From Telmatactis stephensoni (lineage: Eukaryota; Cnidaria; Anthozoa; Actiniaria; Isophelliidae), in NCBI GenBank assembly GCA_029948255.1, contig JALIZF010001884.1:1-64000 (forward strand): a stretch of DNA of 64,000 nucleotides, given 5' to 3'. Positions 48,401 through 60,050 of the stretch are shown piece after piece. A model generated the notes under the pieces. The model was not told the DNA's origin and searched no databases. It worked only from the letters and a program-made list of their open reading frames with translations. Position numbers and translations under genes: made by a program. Numbering within the stretch: position 1 is the first letter of the stretch; the number at the start of each line of letters is the position of its first letter.

Positions 48401-49990
48401 AAGAAGCCCAAAACCGGCTTAAAAAGGACATTTAGATTAGCTGCCGCTAGAGTAAGAGCGATTGACATGTTGTCGTTAATAAACTTTTTAACAAGACGCG
48501 GTACGCACCTCGAACCGTACACTGGTTGCCTGTTAGTTCAACAAGCCGCAGTAGTAAAGATCTTTAATTTGTCTGTCAACAGCTATTAGTGTTTGCCTTT
48601 GTCTTTCTATTATCATGCATGGTATTATTATATATCTCACATGCAAAAATATTACCTGCTAATATACCAGTTTATTTTTATTTCACTGTATATCTAAATT
48701 GTTTGCTGTAAAGACTTCTACAACGGCGTTTTTGACACAACAAATCGTGTATTTTTTTCGTTCATGTTTCAGATGTTTTATCCATTACGTGACCAAACGC
48801 ATCAGGTCAAATAGAACATAAAAAAATATTGAATTTCAATAAACTTACCAAGGGCACTAGGACAAAGTCGGTGTGTGTGTATGCACTAGTCGAAGTAAAC
48901 CCCTACCCCCACCCCCAACCAGGGACAGGCCTTGAAATGTGTCTATATCTATATTTGGATTTGAGGCCAGTAACCACATGGCCTCATAGAGGTCTATTTT
49001 TTTATCATTGCCATTTCGAATAAATCCGCGAAAACAAAAATAATATGAATTGTCGTGTATTCGGAATCGCTCCACTTTGCCTTGGTGTCAGTGTACTTTG
49101 TTTCAAGTACTTGGGTGTATCATGTACAAAAACATCGACTTTTTCTTTTTCGACGTCACACAGTAACCTCACTTAAATCACTGCTACCAACAACAAAAAT
49201 TATAGATAAAGAATATTTATTGACCTCAGAAACAGTAATCAAAGCGTAAAAATTAAAGTGGGACGACGATGAAATTTGAAAATGACTTGAAACTCGGTTG
49301 AACCTATCTATATGGCTCCTATAATCACACAGCAACATATTTTATTTATATTGAAAAGAGACAGATCAAAATTATCAAGTATATTAGCATCTAAATTGTG
49401 AGTAAATGACGTCATTTACTCAAACCTATTGTTCTCTTGGCTTTTAAATTCAAATTTCTCGGTGATAATGAGCTTAAAATGCAGAATTTTTGGGAAAGTA
49501 TTTCTTCATATGCATTTACTGTCATTGAGTTCTTCAACTAGGAATAATCCATTTCCAATTTTAACCGATTTTGATCGTCGTCCCCCTTTAACGAATAAAA
49601 GGTTGCAACTTTCCATTTTTCGGTTCGTACAGGAAGTTACGGCCCTTAAATTCACCAATGAGAGCGTGAGTTATATTTTGCTATATAATAAGATTTGTTG
49701 TGCTGCATGTTGCCTTAAGCGCTGACTACTCCTTGTAATTTGGTTTATTAACTGCTATTAGGATCAATAAACGGATATTATTGATATTGATTGTAATTTA
49801 AAATAGCAATATAAATATGCAGGATTTATACACGTGGAATATTTAAAATGTAGCAGCCATTTCATGGTAAAAATATATTTTCTACCATTTCGCCTGTTGA
49901 TTTTCAACTTAAAATCTACATGATCAGGAACTGCTGTTTGACGTACCTGCTGCAAGCAGAGTTGTCTTTTAATTTTAACAATATATAAAC

Positions 49991-51028
49991 TAACTAACTA
50001 ACTAACTATCAATGATATGACTAAACCAACCAACAAAGAATTATTGCTGCGGAGCGAGCGAAGCGAGCGGAGCAGCTTACTATTTCAAACAAATTCAATC
50101 TCTTCTTGCGGGCTCCCTGTGTCGCACGATAATACTGAGACAAGGTCGATTTTTTGGACTATGTAGCGATGTATGAATTTTTGTGACGTAATCAATTGCG
50201 CCGCCACGCATCAGTGGTAGTCGTCGGCTGATATGCGAATTAAACCACGAGGTCATCCTCTTCTCGTCGCAAGTTGTGTCATGAAGGTACGTCCCCAAAT
50301 TTATCATGTTTAATTCTACTATTTTCGCTCGTGGGAGTATTCATCAAGGTAATAATCGTTTCAGCGATATTTCTAGAGGAAGACAGTGTGCTTTTATGAG
50401 TCTTTCAGCTTTGTTATGTGCAAACTCGAGCCATATTTTGACGTGGACAACCGAAACAGTCGATGAAATTCTTCTCGAAGGAGATGCTATGTACTTAAAA
50501 GCTTTTGAAGACCGCTCTATACCCGATGAAGAGACGATTTCTTTGAACTATCTGCCTGATCGAGTCCTCTCTTCGCCGGTGAGAACAGCCATGGAGAGAC
50601 ACCAAACACCAAATGTTAAATATTGAATAATTGCGTTATTTTTCTAGCAAACAATTGTTGTGAAGTTATAGTTAATTTGGTTACTGTTCTCATTATATCA
50701 TCAGGAGTTTATTTCATTAGTTTTACCAAAGACATATTTTCATTAACATTTTCAGTTTTAAGTTATCATTTTAATACATATAACAATCATTTATATTTTT
50801 CTACCAAACAATTTGTTATTATGATTTATTAATAAATATCAATCAAAAATTTCAAAAATTGTCAATTTTCTTTAATACAACTAATTAATAATTAATTATC
50901 TATTGGTCCATTACCACATTAACAAAGTCCATCACGATGATAAAATGTTATTGAATTTTGATCAGGTCCAGGCTTGCAGAAAGGTTCGACAGCATTTCAC
51001 TTTTTGATAAAAATGACTAGTTAGATAT
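49991..51028. mobile_element. 1.04-kb insertion with 11-bp target duplication
   Basis: AATATATAAAC occurs at 49980-49990 and 51029-51039, flanking the insert, and only once at the equivalent junction in the next repeat copy (53683-53693), which is therefore the empty site. The insert begins with (TAAC)n, and carries GCGGAGCGAGCGAAGCGAGC near 50050 and a peptidase-like frame at 50306. Duplication length plus a terminal microsatellite would suit a LINE-type insertion with its tail at the left (minus orientation), but no RT remains. Confidence 0.75.
50306..50626 (+). pseudogene. Cysteine peptidase (C76/OTU-like) N-terminal fragment
   Basis: A 106-residue frame reads GSIHQGNNRFSDISRGRQC, then FMSLSALLCANS, WTTETVDEILLEGDAMYLKA. 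The pattern HQG..RF...RG.QC...SL.AL......W....D.IL..GD..Y is that of the catalytic-Cys half of tegument-protease-like (MEROPS C76) and OTU-type cysteine peptidases often found in animal transposons. Gln-Cys at about residue 27-28 would be the oxyanion and nucleophile. The half with catalytic His/Asp is missing, as the frame stops at 50626. It lies inside the 1.04-kb insertion, so it is a transposon-borne remnant. Family assignment is by pattern memory. Confidence 0.5.
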
Positions 51029-52320
51029 AATATATAAACTATTTAACGAGTAGAGTGTAACAGGTCCGACAGGTTGAAGATAGACGACTTTGAGATGCTA
51101 AATAATTCAAGAGTAATTTAATACTTATATTATAAGGATATATTCTTTGGTTTGAAATCTTCCAATGGCTTATAAAAGTTTCTTATATATTTTGAATACT
51201 TATCTAACAACTTTTAGGGGATTTTGTTCTTCAACTTTTGTACTGAAAACATCGAACTCCACAAAAAAGTGGTAAATCGGTGCGAGAGTTGATGCAAGGG
51301 CGATGAGTTCCACAATCTTCTTTAGTTAGAATCTAGACAATAATAAAAATATAATAAAAAATAAAAAGAATCTAGACAATACAATGCACTATATTGAGTT
51401 CGTCTGGATCTCTTGCGCAAGAGGTCAACAAAAAATCACAAAATCGCACCAAACCTACAGGCCAGAAAAAATGAAGTGTTCAAGCGACATGTTATCGTCA
51501 AAAACTGCTATATAAACAGATCATGTGTCGACAAATAACTTACCAGCGGGACGCCTAAATTGTCTCTACATTGTGCGCAAATGAGCATTCTTAAAGTTCA
51601 AATCGGTCGGATTTTATTGATTTCCACTAAGGAAGAAATACTGGTTTCTGAAACATGATATCTAAGCCTTAGGCTTTTGCCAGTTGTGTGCACTCATTCA
51701 AAAATTCATATGGGCGTGGATATATTTTGCCTCGGGCAAGTCACTTTCATCTCAATTTGCGATAATTGTTCAAATAAGATGCAACTGAGACCACAAAACT
51801 AGTTCAAAGTCATGAATACACCTGCATGATTGCTAAACAAGAACTTTTCAAACTATAGTGCAACCCACCATAGTTGCCACCCTCGGGAAGCGCGTTTGCG
51901 GTCGCTTAACAGAGGTTGGCCGCTTAATATAAGAGTTAGATTTACCGCTGTATAACACTGATTGAGGACTTTTAACTAACTGGCCGTTAAAGAGGGTTTA
52001 ATAGGGGTTTAACTGTATACTTAATGAAGATTCAAGAAAGATATTAGTAATGTCTCCGGCTAGGTTTTTTTTTTTTTTCCGAGTTATTTCACATTCAACG
52101 ATTGCATTGTTTTAGCTCTATTGCTTTTCTATTTGTTTTCTATTGTTTAATTGTTTCCCATAAGTGACCGATTAGATTGGCAGCGAGCTACCTGACGAAG
52201 ATTGAAGTAAGTGGTTAGGTATTTGAGTCAGCCACATAAATTGATCCACCTGTAGAGAAATTGTTATCTAATTGCTAGTTGACTTACTTGTGACCACAGA
52301 TTCCAGCCTTTAGTAAATAT

Positions 52321-52717
52321 ACCAAACTCCCCCAGGCTATTAAGTCGCTGTCTAATAAAAGCTTAAACATTTTTTCAAACAAAGCCAAATCTTACTTGTT
52401 GTTATTGCAATGTGAATGACCCTAAAATATAACTTTCTATATGTTTTTGAAACCATCTTATGAATCACCTAAATCTCGTTGCATTATCTTTTTAAGTATC
52501 TCATGTAACATTCAGTTAATTTATCTGTCATAAACTTTCTAATCTAAGGGCTAACAAGATAACCTCTAGTTTATTTAGCCCTTAGGCACACCTATTTATG
52601 TCTAATTATTGAAAACTCTATGTACTCTTCTGAATTTAGAAACTGTCCATTGTAAATATTAGCAAATCATGTGTGTAAATAAACTGTATTGTATTGTATA
52701 ATTGTATTGTATTATAG
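52321..52717 (+). mobile_element. LINE 3' end inserted in repeat copy 1
   Basis: This 400-bp segment is absent from the equivalent junction of the second copy (TAGTAAATATA|GTAC at about 54966). It ends in (TGTAT)n simple repeat (ACTGTATTGTATTGTATAAT) and is flanked by TATA at both sides. A simple-repeat 3' tail and 5' truncation are typical of CR1/L2/RTE-type LINEs. No coding part is left. Confidence 0.6.
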
Positions 52718-55142
52718 TACCAGACAAAATCAGTTTGAAAGAGACTCGAAAAAAACTAAAATAAAACATGCAAAACACGTACAAATCCGTCAAAGAAAAC
52801 AAAACAAAAAACAGCAACAACAAAAACAGCCCTGAAAATCCAAAAGATTTAAATAAGAAAGAGACATTTCATTCACATGTTCGGAATCTTATCCATTTTG
52901 AGCGAGATTTGTTTTTTCTCCCAATGGTCTTAATAAAATTGACTACGACACAGGAAACCCAAACCAGTATAAACGCCCTCTTCGTTAAAAGAGCTTAATT
53001 GAGTTGCCTGTGATCCCAGGGCAGTAAAAGGTATGAATTTGTATAAAACTATTCATTTGTCTTATGAGCACGAAATTCCTTAAATGTTATCTCATTTAAG
53101 TTGAGTTCTTAGTAGGGTTTTTGAATTTCTTTGCCGTTTATGAACGTTTGTAGTTTCATTTATAAAGTACAAAAAAATCGACTTTTTTTGACGCAGACAG
53201 TCACCTCATTTACATCACTGCTACCAAAAAAAAAATAGTTTCGATAAAGAATATTTATTGAATTCGTAGACAGTTATCAAAGCATAAAAAGCAACGAAGA
53301 CAAAGTTGCAATTTTCAATTTTAAGGTCCGTACTAGAAGTTAAGGCCCTCAAATTAACCAATGAGAGCGTGAGATATATTTTGCTATATAATAAAATTTG
53401 TTGTGCTGCATGTTGCCTTAAGCGCTGACTACTCCTTGTAATTTGGTTTATTAACCGCTATTAGGATCAATAAACGGATATTATTGATATGGATTGTAAT
53501 TTAAAATAGCAATATAAATATGCAGGATTTATACACGTGGAATATTTAAAATGTAGCAGCCATTTCATGGTAGAAATATATTTTCTACCATTTCGCCTGT
53601 TAATTTTCAACTTCAAATCTACATGATCAGGAACTGCTGTTTGACGTACCTGCTGCAAGCAGAGTTGTCTTTTAATTTTAACAATATATAAACTATTTAA
53701 CGAGTAAAGTGTAACAGGTCCGACAGGTTGAAGATAGACGACTTTGAGACGCTAAATAATTCAAGAGTAATTTAATACTTATTGCCGGATATATTCTTTG
53801 GTTTGAAATCTTCCAGTGGCTTATAAAAGTTTCTTATATATTTTGAGTACTTATCTAACAACGTTTAGGGGATTTTGTTCTTCAATTTTTGTACGTTACT
53901 GAAAACATCGAACTCCACAAAAAAGTGGTAAATCAGTGCGAGAGTTGATGCAAGGGCGGAGAGTTCCACAATCTTCTTTAGTTAGAATCTAGACAATAAT
54001 AAAAAGTAAAAAATAAAAAGAATCTAGACAATCCAATGCACTATATCGAGTTCGTCTGGATCTCTTGCGCAAGAGGTCAACAAAAAATCACAAAATCGCA
54101 CCAAACCTACAGGCCAGAAAAAATGAAGTGTTCAAGCGACATGTTTTGGTCAAAAATTCCTATAAATACAGATCATGTGTCGACAAATAACTTACCAGCG
54201 GGACGCCTAAATTGTCTCTACATTGTGCGCAAATGAGCATTCTTATAGTTCAAGTCCCTCGGGTTTTATTGATTTCCACCAAGGAAGAAATACTTGTTTC
54301 TGAAACTTGATATCTAAGCCCAGTTGTGTGCACTCATTCAAAAATTCATATGGGCGTGGATATATTTTGCCTCGAGCAAGTCACTTTCATCTCAATTTGT
54401 GATAATTGCTCAAATAAGATGCAACTGAGACCACAAAACTAGTTCAAAGTCATGAATCAACCTGCATGATTGCTAAACAAGATCTCTTCAAACTATAGTG
54501 CAACACACCATAGTTGCCACCCTCGGGAAGCGCGTTTGCGGCCGCTTAACAGGGGTTAGTCGCTTAATATAAGAGTTAGATTTACCGCTATATAACACTG
54601 ATTCAGGACTTTTAAATAACTGGCCGTTAAAGAGGGTTTGATAGGGGTTTAACTGTATGCTTAAGTGAAGATTCAAGAAAGATATTAGTAATGTCTCCGG
54701 CTAGTTTTTTCTTTTTTTTTTTCCGAGTTATTTCACATTCAACGATTGCATTGTTTTAGCTCTATTGTTTTTCGATTTATTTTCTATTGTTTAATTGTTT
54801 CCCGTAAGTGACCGATTAGATTGGCAGCGAGCTACCTGACGAAGATTGATGCAAGTGGATAGGTATTTGAGTCAGCCACATAACTTGATCCACCTGTACA
54901 GAAAATGTTATCTAATTGCTAGTTGACTTACTTGTGACCACAGATTCCAGCCTTTAGTAAATATAGTACTAGAGAGAATCAGTGTGAAAGAGAACTCGAA
55001 AAAAACTAAAAGAAACCCAGCAAAACGCGTACAAATCCGTCAAAAAAACAACAAAACAACAACAACAAAAACAGCCCCAAAAATCCAAAAGATCTATTCT
55101 AAATAAGAAAGAGACATTTCATTCACATGTTCCGAATATAAT

Positions 55143-55420
55143 CAAGAGACCATAATACTAAGAGAGCGAAACTCAGTATTGATGTCTGTGCGATGTTCGC
55201 GGCGACTAAGGCTATTTTTAGTAACTTCGCCATCGCGCGCGCAAGGTCCTCAACCAATAGAATTTGCTTTTTGGCGTGCGCGCGGAAGGGACCGTTTGAA
55301 TTCTATTGTTTAAGTGCCTTGCGCGCGCGATGGCGAAGTTACTAAAAATAGTCTTAGGCGCCACGAACATCGAACAAACATCAATGCTGAGTTTCGCTCT
55401 CTTAGTATTATGGTCTCTTG
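55143..55420. mobile_element. Palindromic MITE, 278 bp, 7-bp TSD
   Basis: Arms of about 125 bp are near-perfect inverse copies: CAAGAGACCATAATACTAAG at the left end, CTTAGTATTATGGTCTCTTG at the right, and AACTTCGCCATCGCGCGCGC/GCGCGCGCGATGGCGAAGTT inside. ATATAAT flanks both sides (55136-55142, 55421-55427). It is absent from repeat copy 1 at the matching point (about 52890). Confidence 0.85.
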
Positions 55421-56148
55421 ATATAATCTTATCGATTTTGAGCGAGATTTGTTTTTTCTCCCAATGGTCTTAATAAAATTGACTACGACACAGGAAACCC
55501 AAACCAGTATAAACGCCCTCTTCGTTAAAAGAGCTTAATTGAGTTGCCTGTGATCCCAAGGCAGTATAAAAAGGTATGAATTTGTATAAAACTATTCATT
55601 TGTCTTATGAGCACGAAATTCCTTAAATGTTATCTCATTTAAGTTGAGTTCTTAGTAGGGTTTTTGAATTTCTTTGCCGTTTATGAACGTTTGTAGTTTC
55701 ATTTATAAAGTACAAAAAAAGTTTTTTTCGACGCAGACAGTCACCTCATTTACATCACTGCTACCAAAAACAATTAGTTTCGATAAAGCTAAGATTATTT
55801 ATTGAATTCGTAGACAGTTATCAAAGCATAAAAAGCAATTAAGACAAAGTTGCAATTTTCAATTTTCCGGTCCGTAGTAGAAGTTAAGGCCCTTAAATTA
55901 ACCAATGAGAGCGTGAGTTATATTTTTGCTATATAATAAAATTTGTTGTGCTGCATGACTATATACTCCTTGTAATTTGGTTTATTAACTGCTATTAAGA
56001 TCAATAAACGGATATTATTGATATTGATTGTAATTTGAAATAGCACAATAAATATGAAGGAGTTTATACACGTGGAACATTTAAAATGTAGCAGAATTTC
56101 ATGGTAAAAATATATTTTCTACCATTTCGCCTGTTGATTTTCAACTTA

Positions 56149-57375
56149 AGGTGGCTCGTACCTATTGATTTGTTTGTCAGACATGAATTTCAATGGCGTC
56201 TTTTTACATCAAAACCTTGTCCGACTTCTGAGACATTTGCAGCCATTTGTCTTCAAGTCTTGAAATTTGTACCCATAATGATTTTTCTGCGAATTAGATC
56301 AAATAATTTGAAATATCAGACGATTTTTAAAAGTAGCTTTATGAGAAAAATTGGTCATAAATCCAAAAATCTAAGTTGGATTTTTTTTCCTATTTCATTA
56401 ATCCAGTATAAAAGCATAGAGGACTAAATACAACATGTATCACGCCAATCTAATCCTTAGAAGTTGCGATACAAAATTTCCACACGGGATTTAGACTCAG
56501 AAGCAATTGATTCAGAGAACTACTGTCTTTATTCCCAAAAGTCTAGATCCCGTGTGGAATTTTGCAACAGATAGTAAGGTGTTGTTTTGAATAAATTAAC
56601 AAACCATGAGGGTTTTACCTTGCATGGCAGCTCAAACGTCGACTTGAGTTGCTTCCTTTTGAACGCTTACTGAATTATACCTAGTGCAGCAAAGACAACG
56701 ACACTTGGCAGCAGGTATGTTATTAAACATCTTGTTCTATCCCATACTAGAAATTTTCACGAAACAATTCGACAGAATTTGTAGAAGTCGAGGTAATACA
56801 AAGCTATACAAATTCGCAACGTTCACCACTTGACTCGGTCACAACTGAAATTACTCCCCAAGTTTGCTTGAGGATAATATTGGCGTTTAGCTTCTCGTGT
56901 CTCCATATTTTGTTTACAAGTTACAATAGGCATTTGTCTTTCTTACAGCAGTTATAGTTCTCGCTGTTTTTGAAATTTTGTTGAGATTTTGGCGGTAGTT
57001 TTGACTACATGATTTTGCGTCGTAACAGGCAGCGCAAATTTTGTATCGCAACTTCTAAGGATTAAATTGGCGCGATACATGTTGTATGTAGTCCTCTATG
57101 CTTTTATACTGGATTAATGAAATAGGAAAAAAATTCACCTTAGATTTTTGGATTTATGACCAATTTTTCTCATAAAGCCATTTTTAAAAATCGTTCGATA
57201 TTTCGAGATATTTGATCTAATTCGCAGAAAAATAATTACTGATACAAAGTTCAAGGCTTGAAGACAATGAAATGGCTGCAAATTTCTCAGAAATCAGATA
57301 GGATATTTTGATGTACAAAGACGCGATTGAAATCCATGTCTGATCTGACAAACAAATCAATAGGTACTGCCACCT
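56149..57375. mobile_element. Foldback transposon, 1.2 kb, about 335-bp arms
   Basis: Left arm 56149-56480 and right arm about 57030-57375 are imperfect inverse copies over more than 300 bp: outer AGGTGGCTCGTACCTATTGA against TCAATAGGTACTGCCACCT, inner CCTTAGAAGTTGCGATACAA against TTGTATCGCAACTTCTAAGG. The central 550 bp is unique and non-coding. TTAA precedes the left end (56146-56149 overlap); the right flank has lost it. It sits in the third X module and about 25 bp of the host module is missing at the junction. Confidence 0.8.
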
Positions 57376-58440
57376 AGCAGTTTGACGTACCTGCTGCAAG
57401 CAGAGTTGTCTTTTAACAAAATACCAGTATTTCTTGCTTAATGGGAATCAGTAAAACCCGAGGGACTTGAACTTTAAGAATGCTCATTTGCGCACAATGT
57501 AGAGACAATTTAGGCGTCCCGCTGGTAAGTTATTTGTCGACACATGATCTGTTTTTATAGGAGTTTTTGACGATAACATGTCGCTTGAACACTTCATTTT
57601 TTCGGGTCTGTAGGTTTCGTGCGATTTTTGTGATTTTTTGTTGACCTCTTGCGCAAGAGATCCAGACAAACTCGATATAGTGCATTGGATTGTCTAGATT
57701 ATTTTTATTTTTTATTTTTTATTATTGTCTAGATTCTAACTAAAGAAGATTGTGGAACTCATCGCCCTTGCATCAACTCTCGCACTGATTTACTATACTT
57801 TTTTTGTGGAGTTCGATGTTTTCAGTACAAAAGCTGAAGAACAAAACCTCCTAAAAGTTGTTAGATAAGTATTCAAAATATATAAGAAACTTTTGATAAG
57901 CAATTGGAAGATTTCAAAAGGAATATATCGGCAATAAGTATTAAATTACTCTTGAATTATTTAGCGTCTCAAAGTCGTCCATCTTCAACCTGTCGGACCT
58001 GTTACACTTTACTCGTTAAATATTTTATTTCTGAAACGTGATATCTAAGCCTTAGGGTTTTTTTCCAGTTGTGTGCACTCATTCAAAAATTCATATGGGC
58101 GTGGATATATTTACCGTTGTATAACACTGATTCAGGACTTTTAAATAACTGGCCGTTAAAGAGAGGTTAATAGGGGTTTAACTGTATACTTAATGAAGAT
58201 TCAAGAAAGATATTAGTAATGTCTCCGGTTAGTTTTTTTTCCGAGTCAATTATTTCACATTCGACATTGTTTTAGCTCTATTGTTTTTCTATTTGTTTTC
58301 TATTGTTTAATTGTTTCCCGAAAGTGACCGATTAGATTGGCAGCGAGCTACCTGACGAAGATTGACGCAAGTGGTTAGGTATTTGAGTCAGCCACATAAA
58401 TTGATCCACCTGTAGAGAAATTTTATATCTTATTGCTAGT

Positions 58441-60050
58441 TGGCTTGTGACAACAGTGCCAACCAATTATTGTCTCTCTAATTTATCTCATGTTTTGATA
58501 ATTAGGTCATGTAAAGTTGTAATTGGTAGAAATTGTAAAGCATTGTTAACTGAATGATTAGCTATGCATGTCACAGCGGCTAGAACACATTAGATGTTTT
58601 AGAATGACGTAATGTATAGCATAAAGGAATAGAACGCATTGGAGAGCAAAGTAGTCTTCGTACTACCTTGTTACAGGAAAGAAGATACTTGGTGTTACAG
58701 CACAACAGATCTTTTGTTTCTTTAAGGTATATATCTGTTACTTCATCTTTTGATTAATAATGGAGTTGATCATACGAGGGAGAGACAAAATGGGACAAAT
58801 GCGTAGCGGGAGTCCAATTTGTTTGTTCGAGTGTTTTTATATGCAGACGGTATTGGACGACACGAAGTCCTATTACCAATTAATCATAGCTATTGCAATT
58901 TCCGAAAAAAAGAGTTTTGTGCTAATCAATGCAAACCGCAAGTAAAATGACCAAATTTTGTTGAAAAAGCGAGAAAAGGTGGTGAAAAATCTTTTGAGCG
59001 CGCGCGCTCAATGGCGTAGCGATTACGTAACAGCGAGCGCTTAAACTGCGTAATCTGATTGTTTCTGGTAACTGTCCGATTACAAGTGTCCAAATGGTAT
59101 AGGAAATCAGATGGGTCGAGCGCAGTTTGAAAAAAATATCATGCGAGGGATGCTTGATGCTTGGTAATGTGAACAACAAAAGAACTGATAATTTTTTGAA
59201 TTTTGGTTTTTGATTTCGCATTTTTTTGCACAGTGATTTCACCTTTTTTGCACAGTAATTTCGCCTTTTTGCACAGTGATTTCGCCTTTTTGCACAGTGA
59301 TTTCGTTTTTCTGCACAGCAATTTTACTTTTCTGCACAGTGATTTTCTAAAGATCATCAAGTAGCTGACCAATCACAATCGAGAATTTTTGATGTCGCAC
59401 TATTAATGGTAAAATACGATAGTTCCTCGACCAATCAGATTCGAGGAAATTGTAACAGTTATGATTAAATAATAATAGGAAAAATAATAGCCTGTGACAA
59501 TGAGGGTAGGGGCGATCGTGCCCGATCGTAGGCTCCGTTTTTCAGCCGTGGGGGATGTCGTTTGTCCCAAGCTTTCCCCCATAACGATTGAAATTCGAGC
59601 CTAGCCCGATTGCCGTAATTCGCTGCTCGTCGGCTTTTTGGGGCGCGCAATAAAATGCTTTAAACATACGTATGCTTTGCCTGCGCGTTCACGAGCTGAA
59701 AACGGCTACAAACGCTTTAAAAAACGTTTAAAAACAAGGCATTCTTTGATTTGTACTTTGAACCGAGACCTTGAACATGAGTAAACAGAAAATGGGGGAT
59801 TGTTCGTTACAGATGCAAAAAACAACCCCTGATTAACTTATGCTAGGGACATATCCTTACCGACAGTTACTAGCCATGAGTCTGAATTCAAAGTATTAAT
59901 TGTTAGGATTTTCAGTACTGTCAAAATCTTACCATAGTCTCTCTGATTCAATCTAAATTATATCAGCTCTAATTTCAAAACTGATGTAAAGTAATATAGT
60001 CTTAACTATTATACACTTTATCTCTTTGTTTACATAAATAGATATCGAAT
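58441..60050. other. Spacer before the secreted-protein gene
   Basis: Contains the 21-bp array (59216-59348), a GCGCGCGCGCTC palindrome (about 58998) and a GC-richer patch (59500-59700) with repeated GATCGTGCCCGATCG words. No exon recognised. AATAGATATCGAATATG just before 60051 could be a 3' splice site within the 5' UTR. Confidence 0.55.
59216..59348. repeat. 21-bp minisatellite, TTTTTGCACAGTGATTTCGCC
   Basis: Six tandem copies close to TTTGCACAGTGATTTCGCC (21 bp with two more T). The reverse complement, GAAATCACTGTGCAAAAA, resembles the unit of the array at 1864-1974. Confidence 0.85.

Larger units (their letters stand above)
47238..48808. mobile_element. Outer foldback element with nested insertions
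   Basis: Left arm about 47238-47470 and right arm about 48566-48808 are imperfect inverse copies: CATGAACGAAAATATTCACG, AACGCCGTTGTAGAAGTCTT, GCTGACAGACAAATTGACT on the left, with their complements in reverse order on the right. Ends resemble TTGGTCACGTAACG/TTACGTGACCAA. Two further inverted-repeat structures lie inside. Confidence 0.6.
49155..58440. repeat. Tandemly repeated block with insertions (Y-Z-X units)
   Basis: Three modules recur. X (about 500 bp; contains TTGTTGTGCTGCATG and TTTGACGTACCTGCTGCAAG): 49155-49990, 53160-53690, 55700-56148 plus 57376-57417. Y (about 1.3 kb; contains AACAGGTCCGACAGGTTGAAG): 51040-52320, 53694-54965, and a rearranged copy 57420-58440 whose first 600 bp are inverted. 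Z (about 400 bp; starts AATCAG.GTGAAAGAGA): 52735-53160, 54972-55700. The order Y-Z-X is repeated at least twice, so a unit of about 2.3-2.6 kb was duplicated in tandem. Identity is high. Short reading frames recurring in the copies are side effects of this. The unit's own nature (satellite, LTR-derived or transposon) is unknown. Confidence 0.8.

Noticed and set aside
53467..53658. Repeated 63-residue minus frame (also 49764-49955) and a 61-66 residue frame (54036 and 57484)
   Set aside because: Conserved between copies only because the DNA repeat is recent. Residue composition and differences show no sign of selection on protein.
49981..58020. CRISPR-like or phage-like arrays
   Set aside because: The repeats are long, tandem and eukaryotic. 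No short regular repeat with unique spacers occurs anywhere in the window.
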